13,828 nt of DNA from Beroe ovata (Eukaryota > Ctenophora > Nuda > Beroida > Beroidae): contig CAMPET010000193.1 in NCBI GenBank assembly GCA_946803715.1, positions 1-13,828 of the forward strand, given 5' to 3'. A program made the translations under genes and the position numbers. Position 1 is the stretch's first letter. Each line of letters starts with the position of its first letter. Below are positions 8,001 through 13,536 of this stretch, in pieces. Below the pieces are notes generated by a model. That model made no database searches. It saw nothing but the letters and a program-made list of their open reading frames with translations, and was not told the DNA's origin.

Positions 8001-8422
8001 AATGTGATGTTTGGCTGTTGATATTATCTCTTGTGATCATGATCTCAGTGCGTTTTCACAAGCAATTACCTCATTTATAATTTAGCCGTGGCAGAAATTT
8101 GCAACTTGCATCCTTGATACGTTGCACTTGCAGGTATCCGCGTTAGTAATGAGATTTCGCCGACCGCAAACTGGAGATGACCCATGTAGATCCTGAACGG
8201 AAAGAGTGTTAAAATAATATTCGACTCAGTATTTCGTCGTCTAGAAGGAGATTTACATCATGACCTGTACCAAAACAACGAAAGACTGAAAGTTGTAAAA
8301 CTCGAGCAAAATTTTAGAGAGAAAAAAAGGAAAATCAGAGCTGTCAGAAACCACACTTACTTTAAATTGAACTCCCTTGACCATCGTACTGCAGCACACC
8401 CCCGCAATTTGCTCATCTTCAT
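1701..8422 (-). CDS. RAG1L: RAG1-like protein (RAG1L), 19-exon gene, about 879 aa
   Basis: Family role: RAG1/Transib-type DDE recombinase that cuts DNA at terminal or recombination signals in the nucleus, usually with a RAG2-like partner. Exons read by hand (minus strand): 8422-8361, 7662-7526, 7393-7265, 6590-6220, 6093-5986, 5785-5678, 5418-5257, 5113-4968, 4641-4571, 4391-4219, 4022-3907, 3786-3567, 3320-3244, 3109-2978, 2882-2722, 2583-2468, 2265-2149, 2055-1929, 1807-1701. They sum to 2640 nt, 880 codons with a TGA stop; every intron is GT..AG and all phases match. Landmarks against mouse RAG1, aligned from memory: D455 (D600), E517 (E662), C577/C580 and H801/H806 (zinc), E828 or E824 (E962). 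The D708 position is W655. Uncertain points: the first exon, the exon 2 donor (7526 or 7511), the exon 18 donor (GTCTGG) and the weak exon 11 to 12 junction. Mouse RAG1 is longer, mainly because of an N-terminal RING region that is absent here. Identity is sure; activity is doubtful. Confidence 0.93.
2149..2882 (-). other. RAG1L: RAG1L exons 15-17: insertion and C-terminal helical region
   Basis: These are exons 2882-2722, 2583-2468 and 2265-2149. They carry LPSKSKKQLDKGFKRMANRI, then GNQAKAFFQN, KYRPIIKELLDKMLLVLT and YQFLTRSLLIFITQKIKF. Each has a counterpart in mouse RAG1: [50 protein letters not shown] and YSFNSQRFAELLSTKF. The match over about 130 residues across three exons is the best evidence that this is a RAG1-type protein rather than a generic RNase H transposase. 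The last exon supplies H801 of the zinc site just before its donor (ACC|GTGAGT). Confidence 0.88.
2276..2308. repeat. 11-bp tandem repeat in RAG1L intron 16
   Basis: Three copies of TACAATGATAG, the last ending in AA instead of AG. It lies within the intron close to the exon 17 acceptor side. Confidence 0.85.
2978..3109 (-). other. RAG1L: RAG1L exon 14: D708-equivalent segment, Asp replaced by Trp
   Basis: After a strong acceptor (GTTTTTTTCAG) the exon reads YKSAATRKYFTEKPLTVLDS, then MTVLHSWINCCRTMVNHMAK. Mouse RAG1 has [20 protein letters not shown] in the same place. The LH pair anchors the alignment, and two residues after H the mouse catalytic D708 is matched by W655 (codon TGG). A TGG to Asp change needs more than one base, so a single sequencing error does not explain it. 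The frame around it is otherwise open and conserved, and the donor is TT|GTAAGT. Confidence 0.85.
3567..3786 (-). other. RAG1L: RAG1L exon 12: zinc-binding CxxC segment
   Basis: Residues about 528-601 include DGKLRGILSGRAGAHCIHC, which matches the RAG1 segment ending in GSVYICTLC (mouse C727/C730). C577 and C580 are the likely zinc ligands. Additional histidine and cysteine residues follow (DWHISEYWC). In RAG1 these cysteines and two distant histidines hold the helical insertion of the RNase H fold together. The exon ends at GTG|GTAATA. The next exon (3320-3244) continues with HEMLYDCTKAKQTLEDVYFK, equivalent to the helical stretch [20 protein letters not shown]. Confidence 0.87.
3907..4022 (-). 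other. RAG1L: RAG1L exon 11: E662-region strand and helix
   Basis: The peptide reads NPFPNSNFSIEPLALVLSKE followed by DYELCEELMEL. It matches mouse RAG1 [21 protein letters not shown] almost without gaps. E517 occupies the E662 position, a glutamate close to the active site. The mouse E649 position is Asn504 here. The donor is CT|GTGAGT. The next exon's acceptor is inferred at TATTCAAG|GTACCC, which restores the frame. Confidence 0.87.
4219..4391 (-). other. RAG1L: RAG1L exon 10: first catalytic Asp (D600 equivalent)
   Basis: The exon encodes IQLNIKDGLDGAGNQIHVKE, then KMVTMGYSVLEI and DTTEP. It lines up with mouse RAG1 VVKESCDGMGDVSEKHG and the following beta strand and EEAKP. Residue D455 (codon GAT) therefore takes the place of catalytic D600. 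It begins strand 1 of the RNase H-like fold and should coordinate a metal ion. The exon has acceptor TTTGCAG and a consensus donor CCG|GTAAGT. Confidence 0.88.
4571..5418 (-). other. RAG1L: RAG1L exons 7-9: dimerisation and pre-RNase H region
   Basis: These are exons 5418-5257, 5113-4968 and 4641-4571, residues about 306-432. The first carries ELESLDIIAEMLRGKDQKYG and CCDMVRNRI, which lines up with mouse RAG1 DELEAIMQGRGSGLQPAVCL just after the nonamer-binding domain. The second has FVLPGRFKLAK, matching the conserved KVLLPGYHPFEW segment. The third is basic and ends in DSLRKR. In RAG1 this stretch carries dimerisation and heptamer-approach contacts. The distance from LPG to the catalytic Asp is shorter than in mouse RAG1. 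Intron 8 (4642-4967) holds a repeat that is listed separately. Confidence 0.8.
4720..4945. repeat. Degenerate TCCATTGGACA-type repeat in RAG1L intron 8
   Basis: Variants of CGTCCAGTG(A/G)ACA, CATTGAACATT, GTGTCCATG and CATTGGACAATGG recur through the intron. The stretch GAGCATAAGCATGTTGGTAGTTTTGT resembles GAGCATTTTGTTAGTTTTGT in intron 3, so the two introns appear to carry relatives of one repeat. Confidence 0.65.
5678..5785 (-). other. RAG1L: RAG1L exon 6: nonamer-binding-domain-like basic segment
   Basis: The exon is 36 codons, phase 0 at both ends (acceptor GAATACAG, donor AAG|GTGTGG). It encodes a Lys/Arg-rich PTPKRKKF stretch followed by ARLTPAGKLRRIKDYATR, residues about 270-305. The order and spacing resemble the RAG1 nonamer-binding domain, where a basic GRPR-type hook precedes LTRRAQKHRLRELK. 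The Gly-Arg-Pro-Arg hook is not literally present; PKRKK stands in its place. By homology it would bind DNA in an element end or target. The family match is visible by eye; DNA-binding specificity is not knowable from this. Confidence 0.72.
5845..5866. repeat. Perfect 22-bp palindrome in RAG1L intron 5
   Basis: The bases read TTGATCAATGATCATTGATC and then AA, which is its own reverse complement. It is followed by a short direct repeat (CCTTCAATATGGAC / CCTTCAATATAT). Confidence 0.9.
6220..6590 (-). other. RAG1L: RAG1L exon 4: large N-terminal, non-core exon
   Basis: This is the longest exon (371 nt, about 124 residues). It opens after acceptor TTCCAG with HVVKRTRLDTKYGRG and ends at donor GCG|GTAAAT. 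It is rich in charged and Ser/Thr residues, with a helix-prone stretch (ARVRESIGYRETGSKLLQEI, then SSELMEKK). I recognise no domain. By position it corresponds to the poorly conserved linker before the RAG1 core. The next exon (6093-5986, 36 codons) continues with a basic segment, RRLTEATKRKKSV, and the hydrophobic VVVRVPVAMVEL. Confidence 0.82.
6690..6950. repeat. Strand-asymmetric foldback element in RAG1L intron 3
   Basis: The plus strand is pyrimidine-rich from about 6700 to 6835 (degenerate units such as CATTTTCGCCCC and TTTTGCCCC) and purine-rich from about 6845 to 6950. Arms 6811-6834 and 6906-6929 are inverted repeats matching at 21 of 24 positions (CGCCCAGCT...GCCCTTTTTCCG). It looks like a foldback or MITE-like insertion. 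No target duplication was identified. Confidence 0.7.
6960..7190. repeat. TGTCCATTG-type minisatellite in RAG1L intron 3
   Basis: Many variants of TGTCCATTGGACATC occur, including three tandem 9-bp units GTGTCCATT at about 7091-7117. Repeated GTCCATTTGAC motifs (7148-7180) flank an ATATATATA run. It directly follows the foldback element. Confidence 0.75.
7526..7662 (-). other. RAG1L: RAG1L exon 2: acidic, Ser-rich N-terminus
   Basis: Residues about 28-66 are dominated by Ser, Asp and Glu (runs such as FSSDDSSSESE and DSSDDSSDELDQ), which looks disordered and is a plausible casein-kinase target. No RING or C2H2 zinc finger of the vertebrate RAG1 N-terminal region is visible. The likely donor is AGG|GTATGG at 7526; CAA|GTACAG at 7511 keeps the same phase and would add five residues. 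The following exon (7393-7265) is read in the frame that contains SVLELSDYFPRQDYAMK. That is the only frame whose end phase fits the next acceptor. Confidence 0.75.
8361..8422 (-). other. RAG1L: RAG1L candidate first coding exon
   Basis: Two in-frame ATGs (8422-8420 and 8416-8414, the latter with A at -3) open a reading frame of about 20 codons. It ends at a perfect donor, AAA|GTAAGT, in the phase required by the acceptor TCACTCAG at 7663. Joined, this adds about 27 residues before the internal Met at 7643. The phase match has a one-in-three chance of being accidental. The gene could instead start at ATG 7643-7641 (context CCACAATGA), giving 852 aa with this exon as 5' UTR. A second ATG in another frame (about 8384) also reads through the same donor. 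Confidence 0.5.
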
Positions 8423-8820
8423 TCGAGTTTCAGTTCCACGTATCGGTATATGATATTTCTACGTGCGTGTGTTGAACTGTGGCTATGAGTTAGACGACAC
8501 GTCACTTCGAGATAACCACACCGAGTTGAATGATAATCAAGCCGAGATCATGTCAAACTCAATGTCATTATCACTGTGAATTCATATCATTATCATATCA
8601 CACGGAGTCCGAGCTCAACACAAAAATCGACATATTATATTTATATCAGTATTATCACTCTGAGTTAAACTTATTATCACTCTGAGTTAAATTGCACCTA
8701 AATTACACCTAATTAAAATAGTAATACCTAATCTTAAAAAACTCCGAGTGATGAACTCCGAGTTCACCACCGCACCGGCTCAATGTCAATACACTGTGAT
8801 GAGTGGGAACACTGAATAGT
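8423..8820. repeat. RAG1L 5' flank with short degenerate repeats
   Basis: No gene seen. ATTATCACTCTGAGTTAAA occurs twice in tandem (8651-8669 and 8673-8691). CTCCGAGTT- and TCGAGATAA-like variants run through 8500-8770. The motif CTCAATGTCA...CACTGTGA appears at about 8559-8579 and 8780-8799. The RAG1L promoter should lie here, but I see no convincing TATA box or initiator. Confidence 0.6.
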
Positions 8821-9400
8821 ACCAGGTACCTCGGCCACCGTGCCCAACTGGCAAGGCGGCATTACGATGGCATAACGCGGCCATGCGGTGCAATGACCGG
8901 CCATGATGCGCGGCGATGAATACCTGCAACTGCAAGGCGTCTATTGATCATATATATAAAGAGAGCCTGGACCTGAAAGGCCCACAAGNACTTTCCCTTG
9001 ATCACCACCGCACTGGAGTTGTGTGGCTATTGATCATGATGGCACAATCAATATCATGATCATAATGTGGCCAGGTGGCGATGACTTGCCATGAAGTGCA
9101 GTGATGGCCTACAATGCCGCATTAAATGCCGCTATAATTGATGACGGTGTGCGGCCGTACTGCGGCAAAGAAAAAGATGAATGACCGGTGCAACGGCATG
9201 TGCGCCACATAGCTCCCCAAGGCGGCGCGGACATCGTCTCAGGCGCATGGCACAACTACTTGGCACTGGCAGTCATCGCCGCATCCCTTGCCAGTCATCG
9301 CAACTGCGAGTGCATCGCATAACTTGTCTGCTGCATCACACATAGCTCCCAATGGCGGATTGGCGGCGCGGTAATCGCCGCAGGCATACTCTATTTGTGA
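8821..9400. repeat. GC-rich degenerate repeat patch
   Basis: This block is much richer in GGC/GCC/CATG words than its surroundings. ACATAGCTCCCCAAGGCGGC and the following GCGGACATCG (9207 onward) recurs at about 9340-9378 as ACATAGCTCCCAATGGCGGA, with an 8-bp insertion before GGCGCGGTAATCG. Words such as TGGCAGTCATCG and AACTTGTC also recur. The 110-codon frame at 9402-9734 shows no domain and is probably a by-product of this repeat. Confidence 0.6.
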
Positions 9401-9757
9401 TTTGGCAGTCATAATGCATAACTTTCCGGCGGCAAAACCATTAGCCGCAACTGCCGCATGGCATCATGATCAAGCCAATTTGGCATTACCTGCTTGCACT
9501 TGCAGTAAATCAAAATGTGTGAATGTAATGTGGCGATGGCTGACGAGTATTGCTGCTCAGAGTGATTTGGCGATGACTGACAATGAGTTGCCGCTGTTAG
9601 TCACTTATTCATCGCCACAGAACTTGTCATCGCATTCTCCGCATCTCCTGCTCTTGCACGTCTTGCAGTTGCTGGTTTTGATCTATGCTGTTCGCATACT
9701 TTATTGGTCGAATTCCAAATTCGCGTCAACATAACAAAAGGTATAGTATAGTACTAC

Positions 9758-9802
9758 TAGTAGAACTACCCCTAGTAGAACTACCCCTAGTAGAACTACC
9801 CC
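9758..9802. repeat. 15-bp tandem repeat, 3 perfect copies
   Basis: The unit TAGTAGAACTACCCC is repeated three times without change, preceded by a GTATAGTATAGTACTAC run. Each unit contains the short inverted pair TAGT/ACTA. Confidence 0.92.
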
Positions 9803-9968
9803 TAGTGACTGTAATTAGTGTGGAGTGTAATATGTAATAACATGACCCAGTGGTTATATTATAATGAGCATTCTGATGATACCCTGCTTTCAGTTTCAAC
9901 GAGCCTCTTTACTTCCGATGTATTGCTAATGCTCATGTTGTTCACATTCGCAATTCCGGTACCAGAAC

Positions 9969-10035
9969 TAGGGTGCGCCCTTTTTTTCAAACCTATACCG
10001 GCANGGTATAGGTTTGAAAAAAAGGGCGCACCCTA
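9969..10035. mobile_element. 67-bp palindromic MITE, hAT-type
   Basis: Perfect 31-bp inverted repeats (9969-9999 and 10005-10035), beginning TAGGGTGCGCCC, are separated by only GGCAN. The element is bracketed by an exact 8-bp direct repeat, ACCAGAAC (9961-9968 and 10036-10043). An 8-bp target duplication and a TA(G/A)NG-type terminus are characteristic of hAT elements. It encodes nothing and would need a hAT transposase in trans. The N at 10004 lies at the palindrome apex, where sequencing often fails, so the true interior may be longer. Confidence 0.82.
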
Positions 10036-10044
10036 ACCAGAACT

Positions 10045-10660
10045 CTATAAGTATAATTCTTGCCACAATATACGTCATTATCATACTGTCACTGGACAGA
10101 TTCACTGCTGGGTACAGTTCAGTATTTTTTATTCACTATCAACCATTCAATCTCCATTTTGTTATACTAATACTTGCATCTTTTCATAATCATAGTATCA
10201 TACTGATCACACTGCAGAAAGCGTCGTCATACTCATCGACCATAGCCATACTCATACTCATAAGTTATGTGTTACACTTTAAGATATTCACATAGAAATT
10301 GATTAATTCGTCTATTTCGGATTCCATTTTATGATCTACTTGCGTCAAACTCCTCGCTGAGAAGCCAGGAAAATAAATTGCAGAGTTAACGTTACCCGTA
10401 TATTCCAGCTTGACTTGATGAAATGTCGGGTACGCGGTTCCAAAATTTCCTTTAATTGCCACGACATCGTGAAATTCCTATAGTCTACAATTAATTGTAG
10501 ATATCATAAAAACATGTAAATTTCTCGGATTTAGCTTTTGATCAATGCCGATCCATGGTCCATTTCCCAGATTTCTCACGTGAAATCGCCCATCGACCGA
10601 CACAAGTCAGGCACGAGCTGGTTCAGACCTCCTCCTTTTCCCGGAATTTAACCAGGATAT
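10045..10660. other. Intergenic, no recognised gene
   Basis: Short frames here (for example 10265-10462 on the minus strand, and an overlapping open frame) show no family resemblance and no splice or poly(A) context that would support them. The only clear structure is an 18-bp perfect palindrome, TCTACAATTAATTGTAGA, at 10484-10501. Confidence 0.5.
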
Positions 10661-11030
10661 AATTGTTTTGGGGCGGATAATTGTCTCCCGGACCTCAACA
10701 AAGTACAAAAGACTGTCTATTTCCAGACAAATTTTAACTCAAGCTGATTGGCTGTGACCTATGATTGGTGACCTATGATTGGCTGAAAATTGAAATTACA
10801 CCTCGCGTCCCACTCCCAATGGCAGTAGTGACGTAGCACACATGAGCACTCTCACATATATAATAGCACATTCTCACTCTACTGCTCCCACAATGTAATA
10901 GAATTTTGTTTATTTAGGGGCAGATAGCTGTCTCTTTGACAAAGAGAGGAATATATTTTCAGACAAATTGAAACTCTGCCTTCTGATTGGTTGAAAAGGT
11001 TCACTCCCTCGGTCTTTGATTGGCGGATAT
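10661..11030. repeat. Two diverged copies of a CCAAT-rich unit
   Basis: The block 10661-10790 (GGGGCGGATAATTGTCTC ... TTCCAGACAAATTTTAACTC ... TGATTGGCTG) is echoed at about 10905-11025 (GGGGCAGATAGCTGTCTC ... TTTCAGACAAATTGAAACTC ... TGATTGGTTG). Both end in inverted CCAAT boxes. Within the first copy the 14-mer TGACCTATGATTGG is tandemly repeated exactly (10755-10768 and 10769-10782). Promoter-like words abound, but no adjacent gene is visible, so a repeat family is equally likely. Confidence 0.7.
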
Positions 11031-12000
11031 GATGTGTTGTTTTACATGATACATCGCTATGATGCTGCTATGGTGATGTGCGACTCGCCCACGTAGTACA
11101 GTTTGTGTTGCTAATGCTATAAGTATATCAGATGATCATGTACCTCTGTCCACCCAACAAAGTATTTAACTCTGCATGAATTCACTCAGTGCGAAAATTT
11201 TCCATTACATCGTAACTTTTACTAATTCGGCAGCAACTATCATGATCAATGGTACAAGACGAAGCTTGATATGTTTAAAATTTTGCCGTATAACTAATAC
11301 TATACTGATACATTGATGGTTCTCTCATTTTAGCATGAAATAGTCGTGAGATTCGCAGGACATGCGGAGGATGTGGAGATGAGAGTTAACCTGCAGGTAT
11401 TTTTGCCACCTATATTTGAGATCCAAGACATCGGATCGTTAGATCGAGTCATATTCTTAATTTTCGATTCACAGAACGCGCAGCTCGCGACCCTTCCTTG
11501 CGCATTGATTCAATTAAATCGCAAGAGTACTGGTTCTTCTATAAGTATAAGTAGGGCAAATATGATCACATTGACATTTAATTGGCTGAATTGGCGCTTT
11601 TTCGCCATTTTAAGGGAGGACATTTGACTGAATGAGAATCAATAACGATATTCACTATTTCACTCTTTCAGATGGAAGTAGACCTGCATTGTAGCATATA
11701 AAGGCGATATCTTAATGGTAATAGCAATGGTCATGCAACCGTACTCATGGTCATGAGTGATGCATAAGCATTATTCCTCACTCATGTGATAATGAATAAC
11801 TGGACTGAAGCTGCCATGTGCCCCTTCAACAATTTAAGATACTTCGAGTTCAAGTAAACAGACTGATCGTTGAGTCTATCATCATGTATGGTGTAGGTGA
11901 AGGGCCATCAAACATCAAAACCGCCTAGCTCCTTCTATAGTTCTATAAGGTACATCCCAAACTCTCAATTTATCACCGAGCTTAACTTTATCATCATTTG
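11031..12000. other. Intergenic, no recognised gene
   Basis: A 93-codon plus-strand frame (11346-11627) shows no motif, domain or splice support. A small inverted repeat, CATGAGTGA / TCACTCATG (11752-11760 and 11778-11786), is present. Otherwise I see nothing interpretable. Confidence 0.5.
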
Positions 12001-12021
12001 TCGACTAAGCTTCTGCTTACA

Positions 12022-12112
12022 GGGCACCAGCTGGTGCCCACTCACAGTGGCTTAGTCCCAGTCCACTATCAAGGGCTAGTGGACATTAGTTAGCACTTGA
12101 TAGTGGACTGGG
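12022..12112. repeat. Palindrome and hairpin cluster
   Basis: GGGCACCAGCTGGTGCCC at 12022-12039 is a perfect 18-bp palindrome containing the E-box CAGCTG. Immediately after it, CCCAGTCCACTATCAAG (12057-12073) and its exact reverse complement (12096-12112) form a 17-bp stem with a 22-nt loop. This could be a foldback element or a transcribed hairpin; no target duplication was seen. Confidence 0.85.
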
Positions 12113-12203
12113 GCATACGTGTTATGTGTTAATTCATAATAATGACATGGTTGATAACTTCAGGGGTCGCTGTAGAAGATGACAAATGAACTGTTAAGAA
12201 GAA

Positions 12204-12480
12204 GTGACAACGAGATCCAGGTTGTGACAACGAGATCCAGGTCGTGACAACGAGATCCAGGTCGTGACAACGAGATCCAGGTCGTGACAACGAGATCCAA
12301 GTTGTGACAACGAGATAAAAGTCGTATCATTGTACTTGTACTTGTAGAATNTCCAGGTTGTGACAACGAGATCAAGGTTATGACAACGAGATCCAGTTCA
12401 TGACAACGAGATCCAAGTTGTGACAACGAGATCCAGGCCATGACAACGAGATCAAGGTTGTTACAATGAGATCCAATTCG
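12204..12480. repeat. 20-bp minisatellite in two six-copy blocks
   Basis: The unit GTGACAACGAGATCCAGGTC runs for six copies (12204 to about 12322). It is interrupted by GTATCATTGTACTTGTACTTGTAGAAT around an N at 12351, then runs for six more variant copies (about 12360-12479). The second block also ends in GTATCATTCTGTAGAATG, so the block plus its tail appears duplicated. The minus-strand open frame across it is just the repeat read through. Confidence 0.92.
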
Positions 12481-12939
12481 TATCATTCTGTAGAATGAAG
12501 ACATAATGAACCCCACCATTTTTATTCGAAAGACTTTGAGGACATTCTGTTACCACTCGGACACTGCCACTACCGAGTACCACTACCAGCACACACTTTT
12601 CAACTGTATCTGACATTCTGAGTTTCAGTTAATCAGTTTCGTGTTACTGTTAGATATCGAATTCGATTCGACTTTACAACATTACTTTATACAATCAAAT
12701 TTGAGGATGTCGAAAAATACCATGGCTTGCTAAAACACTCGAGACTGGCGGAGTGANAAAATTTTGTTTTGCTTGAAAATTTTGTTTTGCTCGAACTTTC
12801 GATCAAATTTTCGCTTTCAATCTCATTCAGCTTTTCTTTCCAATTGAAATTCAAGAGTTCAGTGGAATTGGAAATGTAATTCAGATCAGTATTCATTCAT
12901 AGTCCAACCTTCTTCACCTTTGATAATATTGTCTTGTAG
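12481..12939. other. Intergenic AT-rich stretch
   Basis: No gene recognised. It contains a short duplication AAAATTTTGTTTTGCT(T/C)GAA (about 12759-12795). The minus-strand frame across it is low in complexity and interrupted by an N. Confidence 0.5.
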
Positions 12940-13233
12940 ACATGTAACATGATACGGAGGGAAAGTGCGCATTCTCTCAGTTTGCATATGAAGCGACCTA
13001 TGAAGTTACGACCGTCTTATTTCAACGAGGATTTTCTCAAACTTCCGGACTTAGAGCAGCTGATCGGCTTATACCATGTTTTAGAGGAAAGATTGAGCTT
13101 TATCCCAGTATGTTCCAAATGCTTGCTCCAAGTCCGGAAAGTTGAAATAATTGCTGTTGAAAATTGCCAATTTTTGATCGATCATATCTTCTCAAGCTTA
13201 ATGAGCCTGAGTTTGGTGGAAGGACCATTGTAA
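12940..13233 (+). CDS. Unrecognised small ORF or terminal exon
   Basis: An open frame follows a good acceptor-like site (TATTGTCTTGTAG at 12927-12939) and contains ATG at 12949, giving 94 aa to TAA. Visible features are a CSKC motif (C-x2-C) after a Leu-rich segment (LPDLEQLIGLYHVLEERLSF), then an isolated Cys about 15 residues later. AATAAA begins 27 nt after the stop. It could be a complete short gene, the last exon of a larger plus-strand gene, or chance. I do not recognise a family; a loose resemblance to the second half of a zinc-finger-associated domain is too weak to name. Confidence 0.3.
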   Translation, partial: TCNMIRRESAHSLSLHMKRPMKLRPSYFNEDFLKLPDLEQLIGLYHVLEERLSFIPVCSKCLLQVRKVEIIAVENCQFLIDHIFSSLMSLSLVEGPL

Positions 13234-13259
13234 AGTAGAATCTCTCGGCTTTAACATGC

Positions 13260-13265
13260 AATAAA
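13260..13265 (+). terminator. Candidate poly(A) signal AATAAA
   Basis: AATAAA lies 27 nt downstream of the stop of the small plus-strand ORF. It is plausible as its polyadenylation signal if that ORF is real. Confidence 0.3.
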
Positions 13266-13482
13266 ATAGAATGCATCAAATCTTGTAGTGTTGATTTGAT
13301 AGATCGTTGAGTACAGCACACTTTTCGAAAATTATGAAAAATGGCGCTGCGCGTTCCCCCAAGTTAAAATATCGCGAAATCAGCGCATAGTGCATGGTCA
13401 AAGCGTTAACTCGAATCTCAGCTCCATATTCTCCTATTTCAAACAAAGGCAACGTACCACTTATCGGCTTTACTCACTTCGA

Positions 13483-13536
13483 TCATTAGAGAGGACTGTT
13501 TTGTATAATACAACAGGAAACAGTCCTCTCTAATGA
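13483..13536. repeat. Strong hairpin, 19-bp perfect stem
   Basis: Arms 13483-13501 and 13518-13536 are exact reverse complements (core ATTAGAGAGGACTGTTT), with a 16-nt loop. Beyond a 5x5 mismatch, CTCAC and GTGAG extend pairing. The size would suit a small foldback element or a transcribed hairpin RNA. No flanking target duplication was found. Confidence 0.88.

Noticed and set aside
1-8900. Terminal inverted repeats and a 5-bp target duplication marking a ProtoRAG-type transposon around the RAG1L gene
   Set aside because: No matching inverted ends could be found by eye on the two sides of the gene. A computed search over a longer window would be needed to decide.
9402-9734. 110-codon plus-strand ORF with a hydrophobic C-terminus
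   Set aside because: It lies in the degenerate repeat patch, has no recognisable domain, and its composition mirrors the repeat.
10265-10462. 65-codon minus-strand ORF that looks somewhat protein-like
   Set aside because: An overlapping frame is open over most of the same bases, with no splice, poly(A) or family support.
11346-11627. 93-codon plus-strand ORF
   Set aside because: No motif, no family resemblance and no context; compatible with chance.
90-12049. RSS-like heptamers CACAGTG/CACTGTG at about 90, 1462, 1541, 3629, 5480, 8572, 8792 and 12043, tempting next to a RAG1L gene
   Set aside because: The count seems high, but I checked most for an ACAAAAACC-like nonamer at 12- or 23-bp spacing and found none. 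One lies in an exon and two belong to a local repeat, so they are probably chance or repeat-driven.
12160-12519. 119-codon minus-strand ORF with repeated LDLVV/WISLS peptides
   Set aside because: It is the 20-bp minisatellite read through, which is open only because the unit lacks stop codons in this frame.
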